Shown here: positions 16,301-23,995 of the stretch, piece after piece
Layout of the letters: the number at the start of each line of letters is the position of its first letter
How positions within the stretch are numbered: the stretch's first letter is position 1
IMG/VR virus record: IMGVR_UViG_3300031673_006816
Span: 1-31,669 of that record
DNA: 31,669 nucleotides
Direction: 5' to 3' (one strand)
DNA from: a virus
The notes under the pieces: generated by a model
Database searches by the model: none
Told to the model about the DNA's origin: nothing
What the model saw: only the letters and a program-made list of their open reading frames with translations
Position numbers and translations under genes: made by a program

Positions 16301-16357
16301 GACCTTGACCTTCGGCTTCGCAGGGGCACACTTGATCTTGATCTTGATGCCCTTCAT
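13343..16357 (-). CDS. Uracil-DNA glycosylase / family A DNA polymerase fusion
   Basis: 1004 residues. An N-terminal Lys tail (KIKIKCAPAKPKVKVGPNPK) leads into a family 4/5 UDG-like domain (about 35-255) with GEAPGAEED (108-116), HPVYVLR (from H227) and iron-sulfur-type cysteines C53, C56, C153, C168/C169. A 3'-5' exonuclease domain follows: SFDTET (D290, E292), NEKFD (361-365) and YAAMD (447-451). The PolA domain has TGRLSS...NLQNIP (about 673-687), motif A LQADYSQIELR (D708), motif B R764-xxx-K768-xxx-F772 with Y776, and motif C TVHDSL (H896, D897). All catalytic residues are present, so this is likely the active replicative polymerase with proofreading. UDG-like N-domains on phage PolA enzymes are known from SPO1-type phages. 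ATG 16357 overlaps the upstream stop (ATGA). No 5' nuclease domain; that is a separate gene. Confidence 0.94.
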   Translation of the reverse strand: MKGIKIKIKCAPAKPKVKVGPNPKRSTAIATNYEAAYGGNVVSPDPGNSKSGCMFCPLMPFSHDFGIYKEQYQRNWEKILAKEKDEHVIHTRNISEEPWGHVRVLFVGEAPGAEEDKKGKLFLGKSGTLLRGVIPEVTGLKPEEYAFTSLIRCRPPRNRDPRATDIRCCSYQLVREIEARQPELIVVLGNCSLEFLTNQTGITFFSRRFLKSTHPAWYGKDILACLHPVYVLRMDYKTDEFLETIARVEEYLSGNYKPLPGVGEYHVLQTLPAVEKLGEKLLAASQLSFDTETGSLSPFQNKFPPLLCFSFSCEEGSGYTVPFDHLESPWRVGGPEEGQRQQVVDILRKVFESDVPKIAQNEKFDRQHIRKALGGCVIQGLRRDTMLTHLCIDERRGTHGLGTIAFAYTGMGGYERPLEQYIKTHPEANPDKGGSYANIPAELLFPYAAMDTDVTLRCDSGMLAEPGYAENKRIQALANTFLPRLSETLADLEYAGARVDVDKVQALDKEYTQKMADQMAAVRKLPRVRQFEIAREQKKKSGEHKFNPGSPTQLREVLFDGYGLKPLELTDAGFERMVSRFTRINAKLKAQNKPLVEFTALCEQAIEHKEWDLFTTKADVLHDYERAGNDLAPLIIRYRELEVVHSTFIQPVLGRLDQNLCVHGSYLPHGTVTGRLSSREPNLQNIPPEAKCVYISRFGDDGVILQADYSQIELRIAAAWFGDASMIAAYKKGIDLHTLTAADMHHMTLEKFLALPEKERKPMRTRAKRINFGVLYGGGPNALVSTLRKDGVFITTEEAQEFIQQYFRVRPGLKAGIERTQQRVLKQGYLDSFTGRRRRVPEVFSEDKEIRSRALRQIINFPIQNGASEMTLMSLVLIMMEMKARGLKSLIILTVHDSLVFDCLVDEVLEVATIAKQIMENLPSLSEGVLPGIDWKWLKVPIVAEMEMGYTWGHLVEFDPFVVVENESVETDLFVTDAKGSVSLSRTPSNVDELWEAMAWKAST

Positions 16358-16590
16358 TCCGCCTTCTTCCGCTTCCGAGGCTTCACCGGCTTCTTCAACT
16401 TCTTCGGCTTCACCGGGTCCTCGACGAGGTACCGGGTCTGAGTCGGCGGCTTGCGCGGCGGGACGGGTCGGTGCTCCAGCAGCAGAAACACCGACCCAGT
16501 CAGTGCCTGACGCTCGAAGCATTCGATTCGACGCGAGCACAACCGGCACTCCCGTGTGAGTGCCGGGTGCCCGAACCGTTGGCATTCCAT
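16354..16590 (-). CDS. Small cysteine-containing protein with Lys/Pro tail
   Basis: 78 residues, not recognised. The N-terminus has C3, C15, C18 and C24 (ECRLCSRRIEC), suggesting a metal site. The C-terminus is KPKKLKKPVKPRKRKKAE, another member of the basic tails seen here. ATG 16590 lies within element copy C. A GTG at 16605, two bases after the previous stop, is an alternative. Its stop overlaps the Pol start, so it is coupled to the polymerase. Confidence 0.6.
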   Translation of the reverse strand: MECQRFGHPALTRECRLCSRRIECFERQALTGSVFLLLEHRPVPPRKPPTQTRYLVEDPVKPKKLKKPVKPRKRKKAE

Positions 16591-16599
16591 TGTGTAAAC
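16585..16599 (-). promoter_or_regulatory. Repeated element copy C, containing a start codon
   Basis: A 15-bp stretch identical to copy D (26623-26637). On the coding strand it reads GTTTACACAATGGAA and includes the ATG at 16590. If it is a binding site, it would act at both the transcript 5' region and the start codon. Confidence 0.45.
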
Positions 16600-16606
16600 G
16601 ACCACG

Positions 16607-16924
16607 TCACGACTTCTTGGTGGACTCCAACTCCACCAGACGCGCCTGCAGAGCGGAGATGGTCACGAACTGCTCGCGGTCCTTCTTCTCCAGTTCCACC
16701 ACCCGCGCCTCGGCGGTCCGCGCCCGTGCAACCTGCCCGTCGAACAGCGTCGACCGCCCCTCCAACGTCGCTCGCAGAGACTGCACCTGCGCCTTGAGGC
16801 TGTCGTTGGACTCCTTCAGCTTGAACGTCGCAGTGCGCACAGAGGACTCCACCGCCTCGGTAAACAACTGCTCAGCCTTCTTGAGGTAGTCTCCCTTGAC
16901 CGCAGCCGGACTTGCATCTGCCAT
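16607..16924 (-). CDS. Coiled-coil hypothetical protein
   Basis: 105 residues, almost entirely predicted helix: KAEQLFTEAVESSVRTATFKLKESNDSLKAQVQ, then further heptad-like LEGR...VVELEKKDREQFVTISALQARLVELE. Likely an oligomeric coiled coil. Its place between the DUF932 gene and the Pol fusion suggests a scaffold or accessory role in replication, but there is no direct evidence. ATG 16924 follows an AAGGGGGA site. Confidence 0.75.
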   Translation of the reverse strand: MADASPAAVKGDYLKKAEQLFTEAVESSVRTATFKLKESNDSLKAQVQSLRATLEGRSTLFDGQVARARTAEARVVELEKKDREQFVTISALQARLVELESTKKS

Positions 16925-16938
16925 CTGTTCCCCCTTGT

Positions 16939-18042
16939 CTATACCTTGCCTGCCATCTTGTACCCATACTTCTGCAGATTCGACCGAAGCGTCTTGAATG
17001 CAAGGGCTTCGATTTCCACCATTCGCTGCACGCTCTTGTGCTCCTTCGCGAGTTCTGTGACACCGTTGATCATGTTCCACAACGTGACCTCGTCCGGCGC
17101 GCGCCCCTCCTTCTGGGCCTCGACCATCGCGATCTGCGTGGACTGCTTGTCCAGCTTGGGACTCCCGCCGTTGGCGGGGTCGGCGATGAAATGCTTCACT
17201 GACCGAACCTCGTTGGCAGACAACACCCGACTCGCGGACTGCACGAGCATCGGCGCGATAGCCTCCGCACGTTGGGCGGACTTCACGATGGCTTTCTGGA
17301 CCTCATGCTGTACATCGCCCACGTGCCGGACAGTCTCCATGTACCGTCCCTCACGGGCTGTCATACCGTTGGTGCATACTAAGCGAAGGTTGTAGTCACA
17401 CACCTTGGCGGAACAGTCACCGTGGATCGAGTTCTCCAACGACATGCCGAACTGCACAACGTCGCCCTTCACCGGCTCCACCCGGAGCTTCTCGCTGACG
17501 CACGTCACACGAAGATTGGGGCCGGACAACCAACTTCCGCTCACGCCCAACCCGGGCATCGCGGACTGCGCCCACTCGACAATGTTGAGGTTCGAGAGCG
17601 GCTTGTACGTGTCCTTGCCGACGATGCCCTCGATCCTTCCCGACGTGGAGTCGATGACGAGGAGCTTCGCGGGACCGGCGTAAAACGCCTTCTCGATCAT
17701 CGTGTACATGATCTCCCCGGCGAGTTCCTCGTTGATCTTCGCGAGCCTCTTCAAGAAACTGACTGGGGTCTTCGTCCAGTGGCACAGGTCCCCAAAAGCG
17801 GCGTTCGTCAGATACCACTGCGTACCCTCGACGCTACCATCCATGCCGATCCGGGAGTTGAGGTTGTCACCGTCGATGAGTGCCGTGTCCTCCGACTGCT
17901 CCACCAACGCCTGCAGCAGATTATCTACATTCGAGCCGAAGCCCACGGAGGGTGGTGTCTGGAGTGTATACCCAGCGAACTCATGCTCCAAGTTCGCCTT
18001 CATCTGTTCCTGCGCGGCAGCAATCTGATCCTTCATCGACAT
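16939..18042 (-). CDS. DUF932 family protein
   Basis: 367 residues. It resembles the DUF932 / phage-plasmid-like family: an N-terminal region with TQWYLTNAAFGDLCHWTKTPVSFL, a central beta-rich part, and the recognisable SAKVCDYNLRLVCTNGMTARE followed by a helical tail. The family is common in phages and plasmids near replication or recombination genes, and its biochemical role is not settled. An excellent AAAGGAG site precedes ATG 18042. It lies between primase and polymerase, which fits a DNA-metabolism role. Confidence 0.82.
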   Translation of the reverse strand: MSMKDQIAAAQEQMKANLEHEFAGYTLQTPPSVGFGSNVDNLLQALVEQSEDTALIDGDNLNSRIGMDGSVEGTQWYLTNAAFGDLCHWTKTPVSFLKRLAKINEELAGEIMYTMIEKAFYAGPAKLLVIDSTSGRIEGIVGKDTYKPLSNLNIVEWAQSAMPGLGVSGSWLSGPNLRVTCVSEKLRVEPVKGDVVQFGMSLENSIHGDCSAKVCDYNLRLVCTNGMTAREGRYMETVRHVGDVQHEVQKAIVKSAQRAEAIAPMLVQSASRVLSANEVRSVKHFIADPANGGSPKLDKQSTQIAMVEAQKEGRAPDEVTLWNMINGVTELAKEHKSVQRMVEIEALAFKTLRSNLQKYGYKMAGKV

Positions 18043-18072
18043 GGCAGGCTCCTTTTAGTCGGGGTACAGCCG

Positions 18073-19155
18073 TTACCGGCTCCCCCGTCGATTACGCCTG
18101 CGAGTATATTGGACGGTGAGCCCGCTAGCAACAACTTTCCGCGCGTTTTTTAGCGCATCACCCGACAAACGTAGTCGTATGCGGTCTGTCACACCCGGGG
18201 TAACACGCTGTGCCATCAGTTGAGGCAGGATGCTGCTGTTATCGTCCGGGTCACCCCGGTCGAACTGAACAACTGTCACCTTCGGCAAGCACGCTCGCAA
18301 CCGGTCGTATGCTTCGTTCGTCTCACGCCCCGCGTCGGCATCAAGGGACAACACGAACTCCTTCGTCCCATACTCAGCAAGTACCATCAGCAGGCCCACC
18401 TGCTCGTCGCTGATGAACTTCCCCATTGTCGCCACCGCCGATTCATGCACCATCATCGAGATGGGACCCTCGGCTATCGCCACCACCGGTGCACCGACCA
18501 CTCCGTCGAAGTTCAGGAGGCAAGTCCGCCGCGTATGGTACCCCTCTGCATTCCTCGGGTTCTTCGACTTCATACTGGAATCCCCGCAGAAGCGGGAGGC
18601 GAAGTACACCTGCTGCCCACCCATACACACAGGGAATATCAGGTACCCAGCATACTCGCCGGTCGGGCAGTAACCCACGTTGTAGTGCTTGATCTGCCAT
18701 TCCGTGATCCCACGCACCTCCTGCAGATACCTGAACGCGTTGCGCATGAGTTGGGGCGGATCATCGAGGTGCTCCCTCAACCACATGGTTTCTCCCGGAA
18801 CCCGAACGGGCTTAGGAGAAACCGACACCTCGTCAGGGGGATACAGCACGCGGAGCACAGCCTTCGTCACGGACTCTGTGAGCGGCTCTCGCTCGCCCTT
18901 CAGGAGGGCCAATTCCTCCATCAAGAGCCGCCCGCCGTTCAGGCTCAGGAATAACTGCCGCAGGGACGAGGTCCCGTACCCACAGCGATAGCATACGCCC
19001 TTGCCCTTCTCGACATTGAACCAGAGCTTCCGATCTTTCGATTCGTCGCCCAACCGGTCGATGCAAAAGGCACAATGAAACTGGTACTCCGGACCAGACC
19101 CCGTGTGCGATCCCATACGCTTGTCAAGGTAGTCGAGGAGGTTGTTGTACTTCAT
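18073..19155 (-). CDS. DnaG-type DNA primase (zinc finger plus Toprim)
   Basis: 360 residues. A CHC2-like zinc-binding region uses H27, C28, C31, C55 and C58 (HCAFC ... CYRCGYG). A Toprim fold follows with E229 in AIAEGPISMM and D272-x-D274 in LSLDADAG, the metal-binding acids. Known role: synthesises RNA primers on the lagging strand, working with the DnaB-type helicase encoded immediately upstream. The start ATG 19155 forms TGATG with the helicase stop, so the two are made together. Compact compared with bacterial DnaG (about 580 residues), with no obvious C-terminal helicase-binding domain. Confidence 0.92.
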   Translation of the reverse strand: MKYNNLLDYLDKRMGSHTGSGPEYQFHCAFCIDRLGDESKDRKLWFNVEKGKGVCYRCGYGTSSLRQLFLSLNGGRLLMEELALLKGEREPLTESVTKAVLRVLYPPDEVSVSPKPVRVPGETMWLREHLDDPPQLMRNAFRYLQEVRGITEWQIKHYNVGYCPTGEYAGYLIFPVCMGGQQVYFASRFCGDSSMKSKNPRNAEGYHTRRTCLLNFDGVVGAPVVAIAEGPISMMVHESAVATMGKFISDEQVGLLMVLAEYGTKEFVLSLDADAGRETNEAYDRLRACLPKVTVVQFDRGDPDDNSSILPQLMAQRVTPGVTDRIRLRLSGDALKNARKVVASGLTVQYTRRRNRRGSR

Positions 19156-20633
19156 CACACCCCCAACTTCTTTGACGGCTTCACGCTCTTCACGATAGCC
19201 TTCGCCTTCGACGCGGCCTCCTTGATCTTGACTGTCGTCTTCACCTCCGCCGCCTTCTTCACGGCCTCCTCGACTTCCTCGTCGTCATCGAACGGAGTGT
19301 GAATGGGGTTGTACGACGAGTCGAGTAACATCTTCGACCGGATCAGGCAGCGGTCACGCGCGATACTGCACAGGACCATCCGCCCGTCCTCCATGTTCCG
19401 CAGTCCGATACCAACAAGGCGGCACTCCTGCTTCAGCCTTTCATCATCGGTCTGGCAGAATGCCAAGGCAGCGTCGACGATAGCCGCCTTCTCGAACGCC
19501 TCAGCGAAGTCTCCAAGGTTCAGAGTCACCTTGTCCAGCGCGCTCCGGGGGGCCTGCGAAGCTGTCCACACCGCCGCGTTGAACTCACCCGCGATCTGCC
19601 GGAGGTCCTCATAGATTCCAGCCTGCTCATGACGCATCTCGCCCATCCGCCGCTCGGCTCGCATGATGTCCGCGTAGTCGACGATCACCGTGTCGGGGGT
19701 GAAGCCGCGACTCGCCAATAGAGACAAGTGGGTCCGCACCATCGAGGAACTCGCTGACCGGGTCGGGTACCCCTTGACGAAGAGCCGCCCCCGGACGTAC
19801 TGCTTGATCCGCCGGTCGAGCGTGCCGATATACTTATGGGGGTTCGACTTCTTGTACTTGACCGCCGCCCCCGCCAAGCGGTCGTCGTACCGTCCAACGA
19901 CCTTCGCGTCTGACATTTCCAGCGTATAGTGCACGACGTTGAGCCCCAACACGGACACGAGCCCACCGAACCCGAAGTTGACCAAGGTGGTGGTCTTCCC
20001 TCGCTTCGGTGGCGCGAGCACCACACCCAACTCGCCCCGGCCCAACCCACCCCCCAGCATGTAGTCGAGGTGCGGTATCCCAGTCGGCATGTACCGATCA
20101 TCATCGCTGGTGTCCTGCAGGAGGTACCCCGACAACCGGTCCGTCGCGGTCGCCTTGAAGTCGATCCCGACATTCAGGATGTCCTCGCCCACGAGAGTCG
20201 CCTCGTGGATCAACGGGAGGATGTCCCGGTTCCCCTTCTCGATCTCCTCCGCGCCCTCCATCACCGCGTTGATCATCGCTTGCAGCTTGCCGAACTCGAC
20301 GACCTTCCCCATCACAGCTTGCGCGTCGGAGATATCCCGCTTGAACATCTTCTCCAACCGCTTCTCCGCCGCCCCGAAAACCTTCTCGTCCGTCTGCGCC
20401 TTGACCTCCTCAAAGAGCGTCACGCGAGTGGGTAGCTTCTGATTCTTGTCAACGTGGCCCAACAGTCCCTGTGCAATCGAGCGGAGGACCGCCGACCCGA
20501 AGTACGAGGAGTCCAGGGCCGTACGGTACCGAATGATGAACCCCGGTACCCGCGCGGCAACAGCGAGCATGTGCTCCTGGAACTCCTCGCCGAACTGCTC
20601 ACCGTATGTACCTATGTTGTTACTACTGTCCAT
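19155..20633 (-). CDS. Replicative DnaB-type DNA helicase
   Basis: 492 residues. The N-terminal about 150 are helical, as in DnaB-N. The RecA-like motor starts at MPTGIPHLDYMLGGGLGRGELGVVLAPPKRGKTTTL: Walker A is APPKRGKTT at 207-215. The family Glu is likely within YTLEMSD, and Walker B is VIVDYADIM near 315. Known role: hexameric 5'-3' helicase that opens the fork and recruits primase. The last 30 residues are Lys/Ala-rich (VKIKEAASKAKAIVKSVKPSKKLGV), similar to tails on other proteins of this cluster. ATG 20633 overlaps the preceding gene by 11 bp. Confidence 0.93.
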   Translation of the reverse strand: MDSSNNIGTYGEQFGEEFQEHMLAVAARVPGFIIRYRTALDSSYFGSAVLRSIAQGLLGHVDKNQKLPTRVTLFEEVKAQTDEKVFGAAEKRLEKMFKRDISDAQAVMGKVVEFGKLQAMINAVMEGAEEIEKGNRDILPLIHEATLVGEDILNVGIDFKATATDRLSGYLLQDTSDDDRYMPTGIPHLDYMLGGGLGRGELGVVLAPPKRGKTTTLVNFGFGGLVSVLGLNVVHYTLEMSDAKVVGRYDDRLAGAAVKYKKSNPHKYIGTLDRRIKQYVRGRLFVKGYPTRSASSSMVRTHLSLLASRGFTPDTVIVDYADIMRAERRMGEMRHEQAGIYEDLRQIAGEFNAAVWTASQAPRSALDKVTLNLGDFAEAFEKAAIVDAALAFCQTDDERLKQECRLVGIGLRNMEDGRMVLCSIARDRCLIRSKMLLDSSYNPIHTPFDDDEEVEEAVKKAAEVKTTVKIKEAASKAKAIVKSVKPSKKLGV

Positions 20634-21585
20634 AGAGAATCCCCGGTACGTCGCTCAGGTCCTCGGACAACCTCGGCTCCCGTCGCGGGACCGCCCGCAA
20701 GACCAACTGGGCAAACGAGGACCACAAGAAAGAACCCTTGAACCCGACCCTGTCTGCCAGCCCGTGCTTGAACGATTCCGCCACCTCGCACGCCGCCCGC
20801 AGCCGGATCAGTTCACGCACGCGGGCAATCCACTCAAGCCCGTACAGGCCCACCAGCTTACTCCGCAACGTCTCAGCGTGTGCCATGTCCGCCGGGATCG
20901 CCTCACCCATGATTGCCCACCACGAACTCGATGGTGACTCCTGCTGTACGACCACGGAGAAATCAACAGGCATGTGGGAGTACACCCCGTTCGTGTAGTC
21001 CGTGCCCAACGACAGTTCATCCTCATACGCGAACGACCGGAGCCGCCCTTCGTACGTCTCGGTGCTGAACGCGGGGCGGTACACGTTCCGGAACTCGCGA
21101 TACCGAAAGCGCAGATAGATGTTGTACCGCCGCTTCGCGCCCGACCCCGTCATCATCGTGGGCAGGAACCCCAACCGACGCGGATTCTGCACCGGATCAT
21201 TCAGCCAGAAAGACATACTGTACATCTGCGCGCGGATGTACAACTCGGGCTCGATCCCGCACTTGGCGCACAGCCGCTCGACCCAGTCGAACGCAGCACG
21301 ATTGCGCTTGCGCATCCGGTAGTAGGACTCGCGCCCGAACATCTGCCGATGCACGCGCCTATACGTCTGCTGAATATCTTCAGTCGGAGAGGGCTCGAAG
21401 GTCCGTTCAAGGGCCGCAAGGCGCTCAGCCAACGACAGCCGGGTCTCCCACCGGGCCGTCGCCAACTTGCACGCGACTAATGAATCACAGGTTGTGCACT
21501 TTCGCCGACCCTGCCGATAATCTGGTGTCCCGCATGGCAGCGGTTTTCCAACGCTCGGTATCATCAACCCACCCGTTCCCGCCAC
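20623..21585 (-). CDS. Hypothetical protein with N-terminal cysteine cluster
   Basis: 320 residues, not recognised. The N-terminus carries C18, C30, C33 and C39 (CGTPDYRQGRRKCTTCDSLVACK), a plausible zinc site. The middle is basic and aromatic (RRVHRQMFGRESYYRMRKRNRAAF, RYNIYLRFRYREFRNVYRP). The C-terminal part is helical. It sits between the UvsW-like and DnaB-type helicases, so a helicase loader or DNA-binding accessory is possible but unproven. GTG 21585 with a GAGG site is used; ATG 21564 is an alternative. Confidence 0.68.
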   Translation of the reverse strand: MAGTGGLMIPSVGKPLPCGTPDYRQGRRKCTTCDSLVACKLATARWETRLSLAERLAALERTFEPSPTEDIQQTYRRVHRQMFGRESYYRMRKRNRAAFDWVERLCAKCGIEPELYIRAQMYSMSFWLNDPVQNPRRLGFLPTMMTGSGAKRRYNIYLRFRYREFRNVYRPAFSTETYEGRLRSFAYEDELSLGTDYTNGVYSHMPVDFSVVVQQESPSSSWWAIMGEAIPADMAHAETLRSKLVGLYGLEWIARVRELIRLRAACEVAESFKHGLADRVGFKGSFLWSSFAQLVLRAVPRREPRLSEDLSDVPGILYGQ

Positions 21586-21595
21586 GATAGCCTCG

Positions 21596-23164
21596 TCATT
21601 TTCCGGCGGAGGTCAAGTCCCAGTTGAGGAACGGGAGCAATTCCTCAGCAGAATTATAGTCAGGCCAGTTCTCGCATACTTGTACATCATACCCCTCGCC
21701 CTCGTACGCCTGTACCCGGTTGAGGGCATGCTTCGACAGCGTCGGGTGACAGGTAGGACAGATATCGACCACCCACACCTCGTTTGCCCCGACCTTCCGG
21801 CGCATCCCCCGCCCGATACGCTGCAGGGCATTCACCGAAACCTTCACACCCTCCGCGAGTACGAGAGCATCCACCCCGGGCACGTCTTCGCCCTCGTCGA
21901 AGATGGTAGTCGCGAGGATCACCTTGGTCTTTCCCCCATCCAAGAGCTTCTTCGCGTCCTCACGCTCGTACATCCCGGTCGCGCCCCACAAGGCCATGTG
22001 GTCTAACCCGGCATCGTCGAGCATCTGATGCAGCGTCTGCCAGTGCGGACGCCGCCTGCAGAGGATCAGCACACGCCGGTCGTGGTCCACGAACCATTCG
22101 ACCGCCCGGATCACTGCCCGATTGTGGTGCACGTTGCCGATAATCCCACGTTGGTACGCCTGCGGATACGGGAGGTACCTCCGGGTCTGCACCGGCTTCC
22201 CGTTGACCCACTTGAGGTAGGTCGAAGACGGAAGGTCGGGGCCAGATACCTTCGGAGAATACACCACGCATATCTTCGGCTTGGCGCTAATCCCCAGTTC
22301 GATCAGTTCCGTGGCAACCACCGTGCATATGATCTCACCCGTTGCACCGATCAGCTTCAGGTCCGACAGTTCGTCGTTCTTGAGCGGAGTCCCCGACAAG
22401 CCGAACTTCCGGAGTGCCCCGCTGTCCATCGCAATCCGGTACCACGATTCCGCCGACGTGTGGTGTGCTTCGTCGAGGAACAGGACCTCGGTCTCCCGCA
22501 CGAGCTTCCGCAACTTCGGATCAGGGGGGAGGACACCATTCTTCCGCATCTGCGGAAGGTAGTGGATCACCGTCTGCGCAGTACCAACGGTTACGTCGCC
22601 CACCTCCCGCAATCCGTCACCGCACTGGCCCACCGTGATACTATTGCCGTAATAGCCCCGGAGCCGCTTCACGGTCTGTGACGCGAGCCCCTTCTTCGGA
22701 ACCACGATCAACGACCGCCAACCCCGCTCCTCCCACAGGTACTGGGCAACGGCCCCGATGATTTCCGTTTTCCCGGAACTGGTAGGAGACTTCACTATTC
22801 CCCGCGAGTTCTCCAACATCGCCATGATCGCCTTGAGTTGGTGATCCCACAGTGGCTGATTGCGCTTCGGGCCGCACATGAGGTACTTCGGCCCCATACG
22901 ACTCGTGTCGACAGGCTTGACCTCTTCAGGAGACACGATAGCAACCGTATGACCGTCCTCGGCCAGCCGGTCCGACACCCGCTCTACGAGCCCCGCCGGG
23001 AAGCGGTTGCCATCGTACAGCTTGACCATCCCATCCCACCGCTCTTCGCGGAACGCGAGGCTATGGAACCGCTGTGGGTCCGGAATCGTGAGCATCGTCT
23101 GCAGGACCTCAACCGGCCCGTACAGTTCCGCCCACGAACCCCGCACGGTGATCGTCGCCTTCAT
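21596..23164 (-). CDS. UvsW-like SF2 DNA helicase
   Basis: 522 residues. An N-terminal domain of about 100 residues (RWDGMVKLYDGNRFPAGLVERV) matches the accessory domain of UvsW-type helicases. The SF2 core has SPTSSGKTE (Walker A, K132), VLFLDEAHH (DEAH 231-234), LSGTP (257-260), then in lobe 2 ILCRRR, ATTIFDEGEDVP and LQRIGRGMRRK (motif VI). A CPTC motif lies near the C-terminus. Known role of UvsW: resolves R-loops and branched DNA, promoting the switch to recombination-dependent replication. ATG 23164 has a GGAG site; the upstream extension of the frame runs through a stem-loop and is rejected. Confidence 0.9.
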   Translation of the reverse strand: MKATITVRGSWAELYGPVEVLQTMLTIPDPQRFHSLAFREERWDGMVKLYDGNRFPAGLVERVSDRLAEDGHTVAIVSPEEVKPVDTSRMGPKYLMCGPKRNQPLWDHQLKAIMAMLENSRGIVKSPTSSGKTEIIGAVAQYLWEERGWRSLIVVPKKGLASQTVKRLRGYYGNSITVGQCGDGLREVGDVTVGTAQTVIHYLPQMRKNGVLPPDPKLRKLVRETEVLFLDEAHHTSAESWYRIAMDSGALRKFGLSGTPLKNDELSDLKLIGATGEIICTVVATELIELGISAKPKICVVYSPKVSGPDLPSSTYLKWVNGKPVQTRRYLPYPQAYQRGIIGNVHHNRAVIRAVEWFVDHDRRVLILCRRRPHWQTLHQMLDDAGLDHMALWGATGMYEREDAKKLLDGGKTKVILATTIFDEGEDVPGVDALVLAEGVKVSVNALQRIGRGMRRKVGANEVWVVDICPTCHPTLSKHALNRVQAYEGEGYDVQVCENWPDYNSAEELLPFLNWDLTSAGK

Positions 23165-23182
23165 GTTGGCTCCAAAGAGGAA

Positions 23183-23231
23183 GGGGTGCCCGGTTGTTGG
23201 GTGCGGAGCGGAGAACGGCACCGGGCACCCC
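23183..23231 (-). other. Inverted repeat / possible terminator before the UvsW-like gene
   Basis: A perfect 12-bp stem GGGGTGCCCGGT/ACCGGGCACCCC (23183-23194 with 23220-23231) encloses a 25-nt loop. On the coding strand it is followed by TTCCTCTTT and then the ribosome-binding site of the helicase. The T-tract is interrupted, so it may be a leaky terminator, an RNA-processing site or a translational control element. Confidence 0.5.
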
Positions 23232-23264
23232 GCTGTCTACGCGGTACTGCACCCCCTCCCGTGG

Positions 23265-23729
23265 TCACGTCCCCGTGCTACCGAAGCCGCCCGATCCCCT
23301 CTGGGTGTCGAACCTCTTGTTGAAGTTCTCTTCGGAGTATGAATGGAAGACTCCCTGCTGCACGCGGCTGAAGACGAGTTGCGCGATCCGATCCCCTCGG
23401 GCCACCTTGAACACCTCCGTATCGGTGTTCATCAGGATCACCTTGATCTCCCCCCGGTAGTCGGAGTCAATGGTCCCCGGGGAGTTCAGGACGAAGACCC
23501 CGTGCTTGGCCGCGAGGCCCGACCTCGACCGCACCTGTGCCTCCCAACCAGGAGTCAATGCGATCCGGATGCCCGTCGGGACCAACACGAACCGACCCGG
23601 GAAGACACCGATGTCCACCGCCGAATGCAAGTCGGCACCGGATGATCCCGGGGTCGCGTACGACGGCTCCCCTGCCGCGTGCGGCATCCGCGTGAACGCC
23701 ACTGGCATCCCCGTTGTCACTTCACTCAC
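23265..23729 (-). CDS. dut: dUTPase (dUTP diphosphatase, trimeric type)
   Basis: 154 residues with all five dUTPase motifs: SSGADL (1), RSRSGLAAKHGV (2), GTIDSDYRGEIKV (3, catalytic Asp and YRGE), RGDRIAQLVF (4) and the glycine-rich RGSGGFGSTG (5). It converts dUTP to dUMP, supplying dTMP synthesis and keeping uracil out of phage DNA. This complements the UDG domain on the polymerase. GTG 23729 overlaps the upstream stop (GTGA). It follows the MazG-like gene and is separated from the UvsW-like helicase by a stem-loop. Confidence 0.95.
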   Translation of the reverse strand: MSEVTTGMPVAFTRMPHAAGEPSYATPGSSGADLHSAVDIGVFPGRFVLVPTGIRIALTPGWEAQVRSRSGLAAKHGVFVLNSPGTIDSDYRGEIKVILMNTDTEVFKVARGDRIAQLVFSRVQQGVFHSYSEENFNKRFDTQRGSGGFGSTGT

Positions 23730-23995
23730 CAGTCCATCCCCTCTCGTATGCTCACGAGCCCCCACAGGGCCGCGACGAGCACGTCCCGCAACTCTTCCCC
23801 GACCCTATTCAGGTCACCTTTCCGAACCTCGTCCTCCAACTCCCCCATCTCCTCGGCGAGGACGCCCAACACCTCGTGCCGACTCACGAAGATGGCATTG
23901 CCCTTCTTCACGACCTCCCGCGCGAGTTCGTTCCGCGCGAACTCCAACACCGCTTCGACTGTGCCCGGGTCAGCGAATGTTCGCATGTGTGGCAT
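23726..23995 (-). CDS. MazG-like nucleotide pyrophosphohydrolase
   Basis: 89 residues. The all-alpha NTP-PPase signature is visible as VLAEEMGELEDEVRK ... GEELRDVLVAALWGL, giving the EExxE and ExxD metal-binding acids. Known family activity: hydrolysis of nucleoside triphosphates to monophosphates, for dNTP pool cleansing or stress-signal control. ATG 23995 follows AGGGG. It overlaps the upstream gene by 26 bp and runs into dut with a GTGA overlap, a nucleotide-metabolism pair. Confidence 0.8.
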   Translation of the reverse strand: MPHMRTFADPGTVEAVLEFARNELAREVVKKGNAIFVSRHEVLGVLAEEMGELEDEVRKGDLNRVGEELRDVLVAALWGLVSIREGMDW

